From Cryptomeria japonica (Eukaryota > Streptophyta > Pinopsida > Cupressales > Cupressaceae), in the NCBI RefSeq assembly GCF_030272615.1, contig NC_081408.1:613907977-613971976 (forward strand): DNA of 64,000 nt. Reading direction: 5' to 3'. Within the stretch, counting starts at the first letter, position 1. Each line of letters opens with the position of its first letter. The notes beneath the pieces are model-generated. The model was not told where the DNA came from. It did no database searches and was given only the letters and a program-made list of their open reading frames with translations. Positions 38,301-50,280 of this stretch are shown here, in pieces. Made by a program: the position numbers and the translations under genes.

Positions 38301-38417
38301 TGGCTGTTCAATGATTTTGAGACACATAGAAAGATTCTTCATTATTATAACCTTGTTGTGGCATCAAATGTTTATTTGAAGAAATATTGGGGTAGACCAT
38401 TGAACGGGAACCTATGA
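35343..38417 (+). pseudogene. Decayed transposase-like protein with HGK..DG core
   Basis: N-terminal part (35343-36078): a charged segment, then a frameshift, then about six 16-residue repeats of VEGTPSLTSQ type (35602-35900). Middle (36554-36700): FQERYPQIKISQIYFEMVNPF. Next a Cys/His-rich stretch near 36800-36900 (CERVDG...CVHCGG...CKHK). Then a core in one frame at 37300-37610 with YISDDPTHS, IWLDNYASQFKNS and VGHGKSEHDGERACIK. A tail continues at 37621-37800 and possibly 38154-38417. The ordered acidic motifs resemble, from memory, uncharacterised transposon-derived proteins with SDG.ASQYKN and HGKG.CDG motifs in plants and animals; I cannot name the family. Six stops in the core are all TAG or TGA and fit Gln and Trp codons changed by single transitions. 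It sits next to minisatellites that probably form the element's end. Confidence 0.55.
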
Positions 38418-39229
38418 AAGGTTTGTTAGTTTGACCACGGGGTAATGCTTGACACGATAAAGAGTAGAACAAATCTATATGGTTCATTAGATTGAGTATA
38501 AATACAAAAAATTGTAATATCAATCCTATTTGTATATATGTACATATTCAATTTGTATATTTGTACAAGTAAAATGTAAAACAATCTGAATAAATATTTG
38601 TGTATATTGTATTTGTAATACAATCTATTTTTTTTTTTAACATCATATAATGTGTTACTAAATATTAATTTATATTCTCATGAAATACAAATAATTAAAT
38701 TTTGTTAGGACATGTAGGAATCCATGTATTCATGTAGGTTACTAAATTTTATATTAAAAAACATGAAAGAATCCACCAATCATGCAAAGAGTGAATCTAT
38801 ACAAGTATAATATAATAAAATACCATTGATATGCCTCTAAAGAAACCATAATATATCTGGGTTTTTCTAGTCACACAAACATAGCACTTCAACAATACAT
38901 GATCCATTTTACAATTCAACATGTACATTGTGTAATAGGAAAAGACTTGTATTTAGAACTGATAAGTAGAAGCCTTAATAAATCATTTATTACCTTAATA
39001 AATAATCTTATGATTATCATGCATATGACCTAGCCACACCACTTTTCTCTAACATTTGATTAACATAGTGTAACAATATTCCTAGGTTTCCATAACAATC
39101 ATAGTTAAAGAATATAATTTTGGGACCCAGGGGACTCATTGAAAAAATGTATTCTAAATAGTTTCACATTTATTTCACACACCTACATAATCAATTCACA
39201 TATTTAATTCAAATGAAGACCAATATATA
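38418..39229. other. AT-rich spacer, no gene seen
   Basis: Between the transposase-like pseudogene and the 360-bp array. No coding signal recognised. Confidence 0.5.
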
Positions 39230-42200
39230 AGCATCTCCACCTCACATTTTCATCAAACTGTCAAATCCATGCAATGAAAAGTTGCAGTCCTTCATAATTT
39301 TCATTTTGTTCATCATGGACATGAACCAAAAATGCCAATGCATATGGGTGGCCAAGTTTATTTTATGAATTATCCTATTTTATTCCCCAAATTGTCCAAA
39401 TGTTCTCGGCCACCCCCTACCGATGTATTCTCTTTTAAGTTCTCTAAGTGTAAAAAATTGTTAGATTTTGACAAGTTGCATCTCAATGTCAGTAGTACAT
39501 ACGAGCACTCCATATGAACCTATAGGGTCATGTAGGGACCCTCTATAAAAACCTCTCTCATATTTTTAAGGATCCAATCTAGTTGATTGTAGCGATAGGT
39601 TTTCAAATGTTGCAAAAATCATCAAATTCATGCAATGAAAAGTTGCAATATTTCATAAAATTCATTTTTCTTGTCATGGGCATTGAATCGTTGGTGCTAA
39701 CACATTTGGGTGAGAAAATTTATGCTATGAATTCTCTTGTTTCATTCCCCAACTTTCTCAAACATTCCAAGTCACACCCTATCGATGCTTTCTCTTACTT
39801 GCATCCTAAGTGCAAAAAAATGTGAAGAAATTTGACCGATTGTATGTCAAAGTCAGTGCCACATAAAAGAATTCCATTTGAACGTATGGGGTCATGTAGG
39901 TTCTAATTACAATGACCTCTCTCATATTTTTAAGAACCTAATCTAGTTGATTATGGTGAAAAGTTTTCAGATTTTGCAAAAACTGTCAAATGCATGCAAT
40001 GAAAAGTTTGCAATCTTTCACAAATTTTATTCTTTTCATCGTGGGCATGAATCCTCAGTGCTAAAACATATGAGTGTGTGGTTTTATGCTAGGAATTCTC
40101 CTTTTCTTCTCCCCAAACCACTCAAATGTTCTAGGCCACACCTTACCAATGCTTTCTCTTAAGTGCAAAAAACTATTGAACTTTCATATTTTCAAGATTC
40201 CAATCTAGTTGATTATAGAAACACATTTTCAAATGTTACAAAAACCGTCAAATGTATGTAATGAAAAGTTACAATCTTCATAACTTTCATTCCATTCATC
40301 ATGGGAATGAACCATCGGTGCCATCATGTCTAAGTGGGTGGATTTATAGTATTCATGCTCTTGTTTCTCTCTTGAACTCGATTGAACATCTCAAGCCAAA
40401 CCCTACTAACACTTTCTCTTAAATGCCCCAAGTATAAAAAATTACCAAACTTTGATAGGTTGTATCTAAGAGTTGGTGGCACATACAATCATTCTATTTG
40501 AACCTACAAGGTCATGTAGGGCCCTTGTAAAACAAACTCTCTTTGATTTGAAGACTCCAATCTAGTTGATTGTGGCACCAAGTTTTCAAATGTTTCCAAA
40601 AACCCTTGGATGCATCTAATGAAAAATTGCAATGTTTCCTATTTTTCATTCTTTCATTGTGGGGCTGAATCGTCAGTGCCACTACGTCTAGATGGGTAGG
40701 TGTCTACTAGGAACACTCCTATTTTTCTCTCTATATCGCCTAAACATTCCAAGCCACACCCTACTGACACTTTCTTTTAAGTGCCCTAGATGTTGCAAAA
40801 AACTATCAAACTTTGCTTGGGTGTTTCTTGGAATCCACAACACTTTATAAATGTACTATCTAAACCTACAGGTTCATGTGAGGCCCCTATAGAATAACCT
40901 CTATCATATTTTCAAGGCTCAAACCCATTTTCTTGAAGCAAATTTTTTTTGGTGATGAAAAAAATTGTCAAGTGCATGCAATGGACATTTGCAATATTGC
41001 TTAGCTTTCATTTTTCTCCTTATGGGGCTGAACCATTAGAGCCAAATAACTAGGTTGTGTGGGGTTATGCTAGGAATTATTCTATTTCACTTCTTGGATA
41101 ACCCCAATATTCAAGTCACACCCTACCAACATCTTTCTCTTAAGTGTCCTAAGTGCAAAAAACTACCAAATTTTGATGGGTTATTTCTTAGAATCCATGA
41201 CACATATGAAAATGCCCCATCTGAATCTAAAGGGTCATGTGAGGCCCATTTGCAATAACCTCTCTCATATTTTTAATACTCAAACCTATTTTCTTGGGGC
41301 AACAATTTTTCTAGCAATGCATAAAATGTCATGCAATGAAAAGTTGTTTAATATCGCATAACTTTCATTCTATTCATTCTGGGGCCAAATAAATAGCATA
41401 AAAAAGTTTAAGTGGGTGGATTTATCTAGGAATGGTCTTTTTTTTCACCCTAGATCGCTTGAATGTTCTGGGCCACACCCCACTGATGCTTTCTCTTAAG
41501 TTCCCTAAGTGCAAAAAACTGCCAAACATTGATAGGTTGTTTCTCATAATTCGTGACAGATAAAAATGTACCATATAAATGTATACTTGGCCATGTAAGG
41601 CCTTTCTACAATAATCTTTGTCATATTTTCAAGACTCGAACCCATTTTCTTGAGGCAACAATTTTTTTGGTGATACAAAAAATGTTAAGTGCATGCAATG
41701 AAAAGCTACAATATTGCCTAATTTCCATTTTGTTCATTGTGAAGGAAAATACCGAGTGCCAACATGTCTAAGTGGGTAATATTATGCTAGGAATAAACAT
41801 ATTTATCTCTCCATATTGATTGAATATTTCAGCTCACACCTTATCAATGCTCTCTTAAGTGTCATATGAGCAAAAAAAATACCAAACTTTGATGCATTGT
41901 TTCTCAAAATCTATGGCACATACAAACATGCCATAAAAACCTAAATGGTCACATGAGGACCCTATGAAATAACCTCTTTCAAATTTTGAATACTTGAACC
42001 CATTTTCTCAAGGCAACTATTTTTCTAGTGATACAAAAATTGTTAAGTGCATGCAATGAAAAGTTGCAATGTTGCATAATTTTTGTTCTATTCATCACGG
42101 GGACAAACCACAAATATAAAAACATCCATGTGGGAAGGTCTATGCTCAAAATGCTCATTTTTTCACCCATCTCTCTCAAATGTTACGAGCCACACCCTAT

Positions 42201-42900
42201 CGATGCTTTCTCTTTAGTACCCTAAGTGCAAGAAAATGCCAAACTTTGATGAGTTGTTTCTTGGAATCCATGAGACATAAAAATATACTATATAAACCTA
42301 TAGGGTCACATGAGGCCCCTATACAATAATATTTCTCATGTTTTGAAGACTCAAACCCATTTTATCGGGGCATCAATTTTTTTGGTGATGCAAAAATTAT
42401 CAAATGCATGCGATGAACAGTTGCAATGTTATCTAATTTTCTTTTCAATAATCATGGGGAAAAATCATCAATGAAAACACATTTGGGTGGGCACATTTAT
42501 GCTAAGAATGACCCTATTTTTAACCTCGTCTCTCCCAAACATTCTGGGCTACATTGTGCCAACACTTTTTCTTAAGATCCCTAAGTGCAAAAAAATAATC
42601 AAACTTTGATGCACTATATCTTGAAGTTGGTGGTAGATAAAAATATTATATTTGAACCTATAGGTGCACATAAGGACCCTCTACAACAAAATCTATTAGA
42701 TTTTGAAGACTCAAAACCATTCGGCCATGAAGAAAGTTTTTCTATTGCCTTGAAAATTGTCAGATGCATGCAATGCAAAGTTTCAAGGTAGCCATTTTTT
42801 TTTGTGTGTCATGAGGTTGAATTGTTAATCCAACATGTCTTTTTGGGCACATATACACTTGGAATGGTCCTATTTTGAACCCCAAATCTCCCAAACATTT
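39230..42900. repeat. Tandem array of 11 units, period about 360 bp
   Basis: The anchor GCATGCAATGAAAAGTTGCA and relatives fall at 39271, 39632, 39996, 40258, 40616, 40978, 41333, 41695, 42053, 42410 and 42770. Intervals are 361, 364, 262, 358, 362, 355, 362, 358, 357 and 360 bp, so unit 3 has a ~98-bp deletion. Each unit also carries GCCACACCCTAYCGATGC, TTTCTCTTAAGTGCCCTAAG, and CCTACAGGGTCATGTRAGG words. Units are well diverged. The short frames inside are not conserved as protein. Confidence 0.92.
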
Positions 42901-43075
42901 TGGGATACATTATTTCAGGCTACATTGTAACTATAATATTTTCATTCTGCAAAGAAAACAATGTCTCTCATACCAAACATTTTGGGATACATTGTAACTA
43001 TAATATTTTCATTCTGCAAATATGTAGATAATCTTGGAAGATTTCATGGTCTTCAAAGAAAACAATGTCTCTCAT
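42880..43075. repeat. Mosaic short duplications at array edge
   Basis: A 32-bp block starting ACATTGTAACTATAATATTT is at 42922-42953 and 42989-43020. A neighbouring 23-bp block starting CAAAGAAAACAATGTCTCTC is at 42950-42972 and again at 43053-43075. CCAAACATTTTGGGATACAT also occurs twice. The pieces are reused in different order. Confidence 0.85.
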
Positions 43076-43739
43076 AAAATTTTGAAAACTTTGAGGTGGT
43101 GAGACATATATCTTTACAAAATCCACACCTTCTTGGTGAATGATACTTAATACATCTAATGGGTTCACATCTTTATCCAAATTATTTAGTAAGATAACAT
43201 GTGAGGAAGAAAATAACTTGTGTTGGTCCTACAACTCTTCTTCTCTTCTAGGTCGACAAGTAACATTTATAGATATCTATTCTACAGTAACATTCTCCAA
43301 GATATTACATTTATCTTTGTTATTAACAATTTGTGTGCTAAATTCAATGGTCATGGGATGTCAAGGTGCATGGAGTACATGGCATGGCATGTGATATTGA
43401 TAAATATGATCATAGTGAAGTCTCTATTGCACCAATCACTATCCAAGAAGTCAACATAAGAATGGTTATCATTATGCTCATCACTATGCATGAAGGAAGG
43501 TAAATCGAGTGAATATATGACCTAAAGTAGAAATCCTTTACTCCAAAGAAGAGATCTTTCTCAAGGAACCGCCTTATTAATGTTTCTAAAGTAATCACAA
43601 AAGATATGTTCCATTCAAGAATGATAACCCACTTTTCCTAACGAATCTTCTTCAATCCTCTAGGATCATATTACAAAAATAAAACACAATTATTTTTTCA
43701 TAATTTTCAAGAGTACTATTTTTATCATTCGTAATGAGC
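43076..43739. other. No gene recognised
   Basis: Single-copy-looking sequence between the 360-bp array and the minisatellite. Short frames lack domains. Confidence 0.45.
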
Positions 43740-44230
43740 CGATAAATGTCCTACATTCATTAGGATTGTCCTAATGAAGTTTTGATAGTCCCAATGAAGC
43801 TATGTGTGTCATAAATTTATTAGGATTGCCCTAATAAAGTTATGCCAATCTCAATGAAGCTATTACTGTCCTAAGATAGTTATGAAAGTTCTAATGAAGT
43901 TAAAACCTATCTTAAGTAAAAAGGTTATGATAGTCCTAACAAACATATTAATGTCCTAAATAGCCAATGAATATCCTAATGAAGTTATGATTGTCTTAGT
44001 TAATCTTTCATTATCCTAAGAATGTAACATATAGTCCTAATGAGTTATGACAATATTAACAATGAAGCTAAGACAATCCTAATGAAGTTATACAAATCCT
44101 ATAATTTTATGAACTACTCTCTATGTATTGTTTGTGCATACATGTAGAAATATCATCACATGCTAAGGAAACAACCAAATAACATAACACGAGAATAGTG
44201 CAGATATAAGTATGTGAGAACATATATAAT
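43740..44230 (+). mobile_element. Second copy of the minisatellite-plus-start unit seen at 35100-35450
   Basis: TCCTAATGAAGTTATGA-type minisatellite (43740-44110), then TTTTATGAACTA...TTGT and GGAAACAACCAAATAACATAACAC (about 44105-44190), which aligns in the same orientation with 35315-35390 (TTTATGAACTAATTTTATTG, GGAAACAACCAAAGAACCTAACAC). It is therefore the 5' end of another copy of the transposase-bearing unit. The coding part is not recognisable after about 44230. Confidence 0.6.
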
Positions 44231-46600
44231 ACATATGTAAGGACATAGGTCAGTATAGTGGCTTATTCTATTTATATGCCATCTAAGAAAACAAAATTAT
44301 GTAGGAAAGGTCATATAGATTCATAATGGATGCTAGTAGCAAAGTGGAATATTGGGAAAAAGACAAAGTGCCCCTAGTGAATAAGGAAAGTAAGGTAATG
44401 TAAGAGTGTACTATTAAGGAGGTGAAAGAATGATGTCTCCAATATAAAGGCATAAAAGTGATAGAAAAATATGTAATGGTAAGGCATTATAGATTTCATG
44501 TAGGTATAATTTCTAGAGACATTAAAAGATGAGTTCCTTGGGTGGGCAAGTACATTATTCCACCTAATGTAAGAATATGGAAATGAAAGCTTGACCTAGA
44601 GTATGTTACTCTAAAATATAAATTTGTCAAAATGAAGCTCGATGTACAATGATATAGGGCATGATGTTCCTAAAGTAAGGGTAACTCTAAAAGTATGATG
44701 TGGTAAGTTAGGATGACAATATGATTTCTGCACATATGATATAGTGAATTATACCCAATGGTATTTCTTTATAATAATGTTTAGTTTGATTATGTTGCCA
44801 AATGCCAGTGATCTCAAATTTATCCATAATATATCTGACAAAGAATTAAAATACTCACATGTTTATGGTAGCAATATTGCTTAAAGGGGGCCATCCCATT
44901 AAAGAGGCCTAGAATATTTGTAACAATTTTAAGGTTACTAAAAATGAACTTTTTGTAATTATTCAACTAATCATTTGTAGTGCAAATAGGATAACAATTG
45001 TAAAAGAGATTTGCATTAACCAAAAATCCATGAGGCGATACAATGTTATATGAAGTATAAAATAAATCCAAAAAAGTCATATAGGCTTACAGAAAAGCCA
45101 CATGGACATAAAATGTCACATATCCATAATATAAAATAGATTTCAAAAAATGCCACATAGGCATATAGAAAAAGACCCTAATGTAGTCATTTCCCACTAG
45201 GGGAAGGAAATAGATAATGAGTTGCCTTTGACTATTGACTGCATGGACATGAATACGATGCTAGTGTCTTTTGAGTGTGTTTACTTGTCCACCTCTCTAG
45301 ACTTCTCTAGAGGTTCATCTAATACAATAAAAAGTATGGACATTAATATATATAGAAATTGAATTATACAATGACATATAACAAAATAATTACTTACCAC
45401 ATACAAATAATCATTATGTTCATTCACAATAGGGGGATATTTGTGATTGGGAGTCTCAAGTCCTTGCAACAAGCATGCTTAAAATAATTAAACTACATAC
45501 AAGTATCACTAAAATTTTCAATAATAGAACAATAAAAGAACACATATAATGTGAAGTTAACATTGATAATATGTTTGTTACAAAGATGTTGAGAGTCAAG
45601 AAACTTGACAATTAGGTGCATGACATGCTTTTGTAATTATACTCAACCTTAAGAAAACAAGTTTCTTCGTTAAAATGCTTTAAAATACAACCTTTGGATT
45701 CTAGAACTAACTTACAATTATGCAATGCTTTATAGAACTCTTGCATCCACTAAGCCCACAAATCTAATGTCATTAGATTAAATAATACCTAGACACTTGA
45801 TTAAACTAGGTTGTATACAATGATTTCACACCCATAAGCATAATTAAAGTATGCCAAATATGTTTTAAATTTCATGAATGTGAGAATGTACCAATCGAAT
45901 TTGACCATGTGTTCCCATGCATATTCTATTGAAATTTGATGCATTTGATCTAGACTAAATCTTTTCTTAAGGCCCATCTCTTAGATACCACCCTATGCAA
46001 GATAAAATGAGGACTTTTTAGATCTAAACATGAATTCGAGCTCAATGTTATTATCATTCCCAAGAGGCCAAGTACATGTAAATATATAGAATTTTTGGAT
46101 GACTTTTTAAAACTTTTTAAAGGGATTTATTGATGTTGTACTTAGACTACATTTGTTTAAATAATATGGGAAAAAAATTTAGAAGTTATTGGATTGTCAT
46201 ATGTAGTATTAAAGCATGGTTTAAAACCAAGGGTCTAATGGACAATTAAGGAGAAAAATTTAGATTTAATTTGAAGATTGATTTGGGATTAATTATGCAA
46301 CTACTTTATTGATTCAAGTAATAAGAAGGCCAAAGTTCAAAATCTAGTCTTTTATAGTGTAAGGATAGGAAATACTTGTTTATCATTGTGGTTGCATAGG
46401 TTTAACTTCAACCATGAGGATGGATAAGAGAGAAGATGATAAAAGAAGGATAAGAGTGGTTCATAGATGAGTGACTCTAAAGTGGATGAAAAAGAGAAAG
46501 GGTTATGATATTGCTATCACGATTCAATTGTGTAGTTTTCAAGTCAAACTCATTGACCCATGATTCATGTGTAGTTGTTCACAAGAACCCATCTCTCGTG
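44231..46600. other. Non-coding region, no gene recognised
   Basis: AT-rich. Small repeats such as ATGCCACATAGGCATATAG near 45140 are seen. No domain-bearing frame. Confidence 0.5.
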
Positions 46601-46639
46601 AGAATGAATGGTACACTTAGCACTCATTGCATCTTGGTG

Positions 46640-46715
46640 ATGCTCCCAGAGGGGCCTTCTAGGAGGTCACCCATCCTAGTTCTACTCCAACTTAAGCTTC
46701 CTCCAAGGTTAAGCC
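46640..46715 (-). repeat. 5S-rRNA-like segment, possible Cassandra TRIM remnant
   Basis: On the minus strand it reads AGTAGAACTAGGATGGGTGA then CCTCCTAGAAG, close to the 3' half of plant 5S rRNA (AGTAGTACTAGGATGGGTGA, CCTCCTGGGAAG), including the internal promoter C-box region. The 5' half of 5S is not preserved, so it is not a 5S gene. Cassandra TRIM retrotransposons carry exactly this 5S-derived part in their LTRs. I did not find a second LTR, primer site or limits. Confidence 0.6.
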
Positions 46716-47258
46716 CACTTAGCTTGCAACCCAATTTCCAAAACCTTAGCAAGTGTTGTGCCTTATGAACAATTCATTATAGAATCCCTTTAGCTCATCA
46801 AGTACTTCTCCAACTCGAACTACCTAAATTATCAATGCTTAGAATATGTTGTTTAAACTCAAACATAAAATAAAGAAATGAAAAGTAGACAAATACATGA
46901 ACACAATAGAAGATTTTTTAAATGGTCAATACACTCATATGTTGGGGCCAAATAGATAACCTCTGATATTTAAGTTTCTCTGTTAAGCTCCTTAACACAA
47001 GGATAACAATCTAATAAACTTACAAAATCAAATTTAGTTACCCATCTTGTTTTTGTATGGAAGAATTTTCTTTTGGTCTGATGGGACTGCTCCTAAAAAT
47101 TCTGTTTAGATTCGTGATTTAGCCTCGGAGATTAAATTATGACATTTGGAATGTGAAAAACCTAGCTTTCAACCAAACCCTATAGATTTCAAAATAAAAT
47201 TTTATTCTGGAATAAGAAGGTATATTGTAAATATACAGACGCATACATTCTCAAAGAA
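46716..47258. other. Downstream flank of the ALMT gene
   Basis: No gene seen. It should hold the 3' UTR of the minus-strand ALMT gene just below 47259. Confidence 0.5.
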
Positions 47259-49652
47259 TCAATCAGCGTAGTTACTTGTAACGTGGTTTTCTGGTGGTCT
47301 TCTCAAGCTCAGGTTAGCGATACAACTGGAAGGAGGACCTAAAGCTTGCTGGTTTGGGCAAGGCTTACACGGCTTGAAGTTTGCCAACGTGGCCAGCTCT
47401 TCCACCGCTTTCACCACATGCTCAAGTCTCGCTACAATCTCCACTACTATCCACGCAAAAGTAGCCAAAGGAACAGCTTCTCCAAATTCAACACTTTCCC
47501 TGGACATTGCTCTTTCGTCAACACAGTTACTACAGTTAGCACAGAGGCGAAATGTATTACTGTATCTCTCATGGTTAGGTTTTTTATCATCTCCTTCTCC
47601 ATGCCACGATACCAATCTTCTCAACACTTTCCTCTTTGTACAGCAATCAAATTCTGGATTTTTGCCTGGTTTGGTCTCTTTTTCCAGAAGAGGCCACCTT
47701 GTTGAATGTAATAAGAGCTTCGGCTGATCATGCAAGGCAGTGTTCAGATCCTTCACTGCAAGTTGCAGTTCCTTCATCATCGACTCCCAATCGCATCGTC
47801 TCATCTGTTGGATGCTGCTCGACAGCTCTCCTAGTATTTTTACTGCTTTTTCGCTAACCTTGGTGCATGGCTTCTTCAACACCCAACGAACAGAATGTGG
47901 AGTCTGCATCGCATTCAATCAGAATCATAACATTATATTTGCTAAAGTGGCAACAGTTATTATCACGATAAATAGTTTCAAATTTTTGATCATCAGTGTA
48001 CAATGAAATGAATTCAACAATAATTTCAAATCACATTCCGTCATCTATCATCAGAATGAATTCAATAGTTTCAAATCACATTCCTTAATCGAACATGATC
48101 CATCATCAGAATGAGTTCAACAATAGAAAGAATTTGTGTACCCGAATCTCAGATCGCAGGCATCCGTGCAATGCCACAATAGAGTACGTTAAATATCGAA
48201 GATTTACTCCAATTTTCACATACTGCTTCCACGGATGTCGGTATCGGAATCGGCCATGTCCTGGCTCCCAGCTGGCAAACGTCGCCTGCAATTTAAACAC
48301 AGACGATTTCAGATCAAACAATTAGTTGTGCGGATAAAAAGGCTGCAATTCATTTGTTTTATCATTCAATCAAATTTGATCGGTATTATGTTAAATTTAC
48401 CCAAGACTCGTCGGTGGCCTTTGAATCCAACACAGATTTGAATCTTTCGTATATGAAATCTTCTGATTCATCTCCGTTTCCCTCATCATGGTGTCCATCA
48501 AAGTATTCCCCAACGCATTCTGTTCAACACACACACATATATATTATTCTTGTAGCGTTACGCCTACAGACAGATTTTTGAAACCTTAACTTTCATTACC
48601 CTGAAGAGATTTAGCCAGGAGTTGAAATTTCTTTACAGTTGCGTTGTGAATATCCTCCCCAGCCCAGATGGGGAAAATGAGTAAATTTATGACGAGGCAC
48701 ACTCCACATCCGATGAGTATGGTGGAGAAGCGATGGTACGCCATGCGGAATATGTTTTGCACTCGATACCCAGAAACTGTTATGAGACTGAATGTCAGTA
48801 GGAATACCACAACTCCATAATCGTATCTTCTTTTAATGAAGGGGATAAAGCGAGCATATGTAGCAATTGCGCCTGCAAAACGAATTTACTGGTAAGCAGG
48901 GGAACACAAGCTGAAAAATGCAGGACCCAGGAACTATTCAATGCTAAGAAGGGGAAAAACACAAGAAGAAATGAGCAAAATAAGTGATTACAGACCGATA
49001 ACAAACATGGAAGAGCCGACTACAATAGCCTCTCCTTGGGCTACTTGTTCTGACAAGTAACAAACGAAAAATCCGAGAAACCCAGCCACTCCAGTCCCGA
49101 TTCCTCTGTTCAATCCCTTGCTTAAAGTAGCCCCTGCTTTGACAGAAACAACCAAAGTAACAACTTTTCTCATGCCAAACAACCAAAATGAAGCCTTGTT
49201 TCTACAAAATCAGTTTCTCAACATATTATAAAGTATATTATTAATGCCCATTGATGACAATCTTTTCTTAAAAAGGGGTTTCACCACTGTATTTCTGTAC
49301 TCAGATTTGGTTTGGTATATGAACTATTACCTGCACTGAATTCCAGAACAACCACGACTGTCATCACTGCCCAAATTGCATTATCACCCACTTCAACAAA
49401 TAATGGATTCAAGAGAAATAAAAGAGAAACCAGTGACAATGCTAGAGCAACTTTCGTGGCATGCATAATCCTTCTTGGATCCTCTACTCCAACTTCCCAT
49501 ATCTTTCTGCAGCAAGCCGCTATAACTACTTTTGCTTTTACAGGTATTATTCTTACTTTTCTGAGCAATCCTCTATGTTGAGACACATCTCTGCCACTTC
49601 GCTCATCACCAGTGATGTTCACTCTACATTCGCCATTAGCATCAGTCGCCAT
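47259..49652 (-). CDS. ALMT: ALMT-family anion channel, six exons
   Basis: Membrane channel of the aluminium-activated malate transporter family, passing malate and other anions across plasma or vacuolar membrane. Exons on the minus strand: 49331-49652, 48996-49133, 48600-48872, 48401-48519, 48142-48285, 47259-47903. All introns are GT-AG and phases join cleanly to 1641 nt (546 residues plus stop, normal family length). No internal stop. Start chosen at MATDANGEC because an upstream in-frame Met adds nonconserved residues. About 60 residues precede six membrane segments near 63-83, 90-107, 119-135, 140-157, 171-188 and 202-220. Family marks are GDNAIWAVMTVVVVLEF, GATLSKGLNRGIGT, and WEPGHG at residue 290, followed by ALHGCLRSEI. 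The long exon 6 gives the variable cytosolic tail. A fairly long N-terminus hints at a vacuolar clade, which is inference. It is the only intact host gene here. Confidence 0.93.
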
Positions 49653-50280
49653 TGCCAAAATTGACTCCAAATGTATCCTAAGAAACAGAGTTGGTACTAA
49701 TAGAATCAATTGGATTTCAGTTCCTAGAAATTTACTAGGTACTTATGTGCTAATCCAAAACAGCCAAATTCACAAGAGTAATTTCAATTGCTTCTTGATC
49801 TTAGAAACTGTAGAAGAACACCTGAATCCAAAACAGCCAAATGTGGGATGAACCCAGGAAAGAAGAAGACGACCATAAGATCTAAATCAATTGTTTTCGG
49901 ATTAGATTGTGAGTAAACCTAGGACAAAATGGAAAGAGGAACATGGTAAGGAAATTGCAGAGAAAAATAGAATGAAGCTCTGACAATATGAATAAAGGGA
50001 CATGCCAGGACAGCAGCAGATGCAGAATAGCTGTAGCTATCTGCTATCTTCCTCACGAATTTCACATGAGCACAGGAATCGGGATCTCGATTACAGAGAT
50101 TTTTTATTTAATAAAGGCTGTCGTCAAGAAAATGAAAAAGTTTGATCTTTTTTTCTGTTTCCGCGTGTCCATAGGTATTCTCTTGGAGCACAACAAAATC
50201 TTTGGATTCCAATTGCTTTTTACAACAGCAATACCGTCACAAGGTAGTGATAATCTTTATACTTTTTATATAATAAAATA
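49653..50280 (-). promoter_or_regulatory. Upstream region of the ALMT gene
   Basis: The 5' flank and probable leader. It contains no recognisable transposon down to about 50280, unlike the rest of the window. I do not identify a convincing TATA box or transcription start. Confidence 0.35.

Noticed and set aside
46640-46715. Functional 5S rRNA gene
   Set aside because: Only the 3' half resembles 5S and it carries several changes; no tandem array.
47346-48006. Plus-strand frames over the ALMT exons
   Set aside because: Antisense shadows of the real minus-strand exons; no independent domain.
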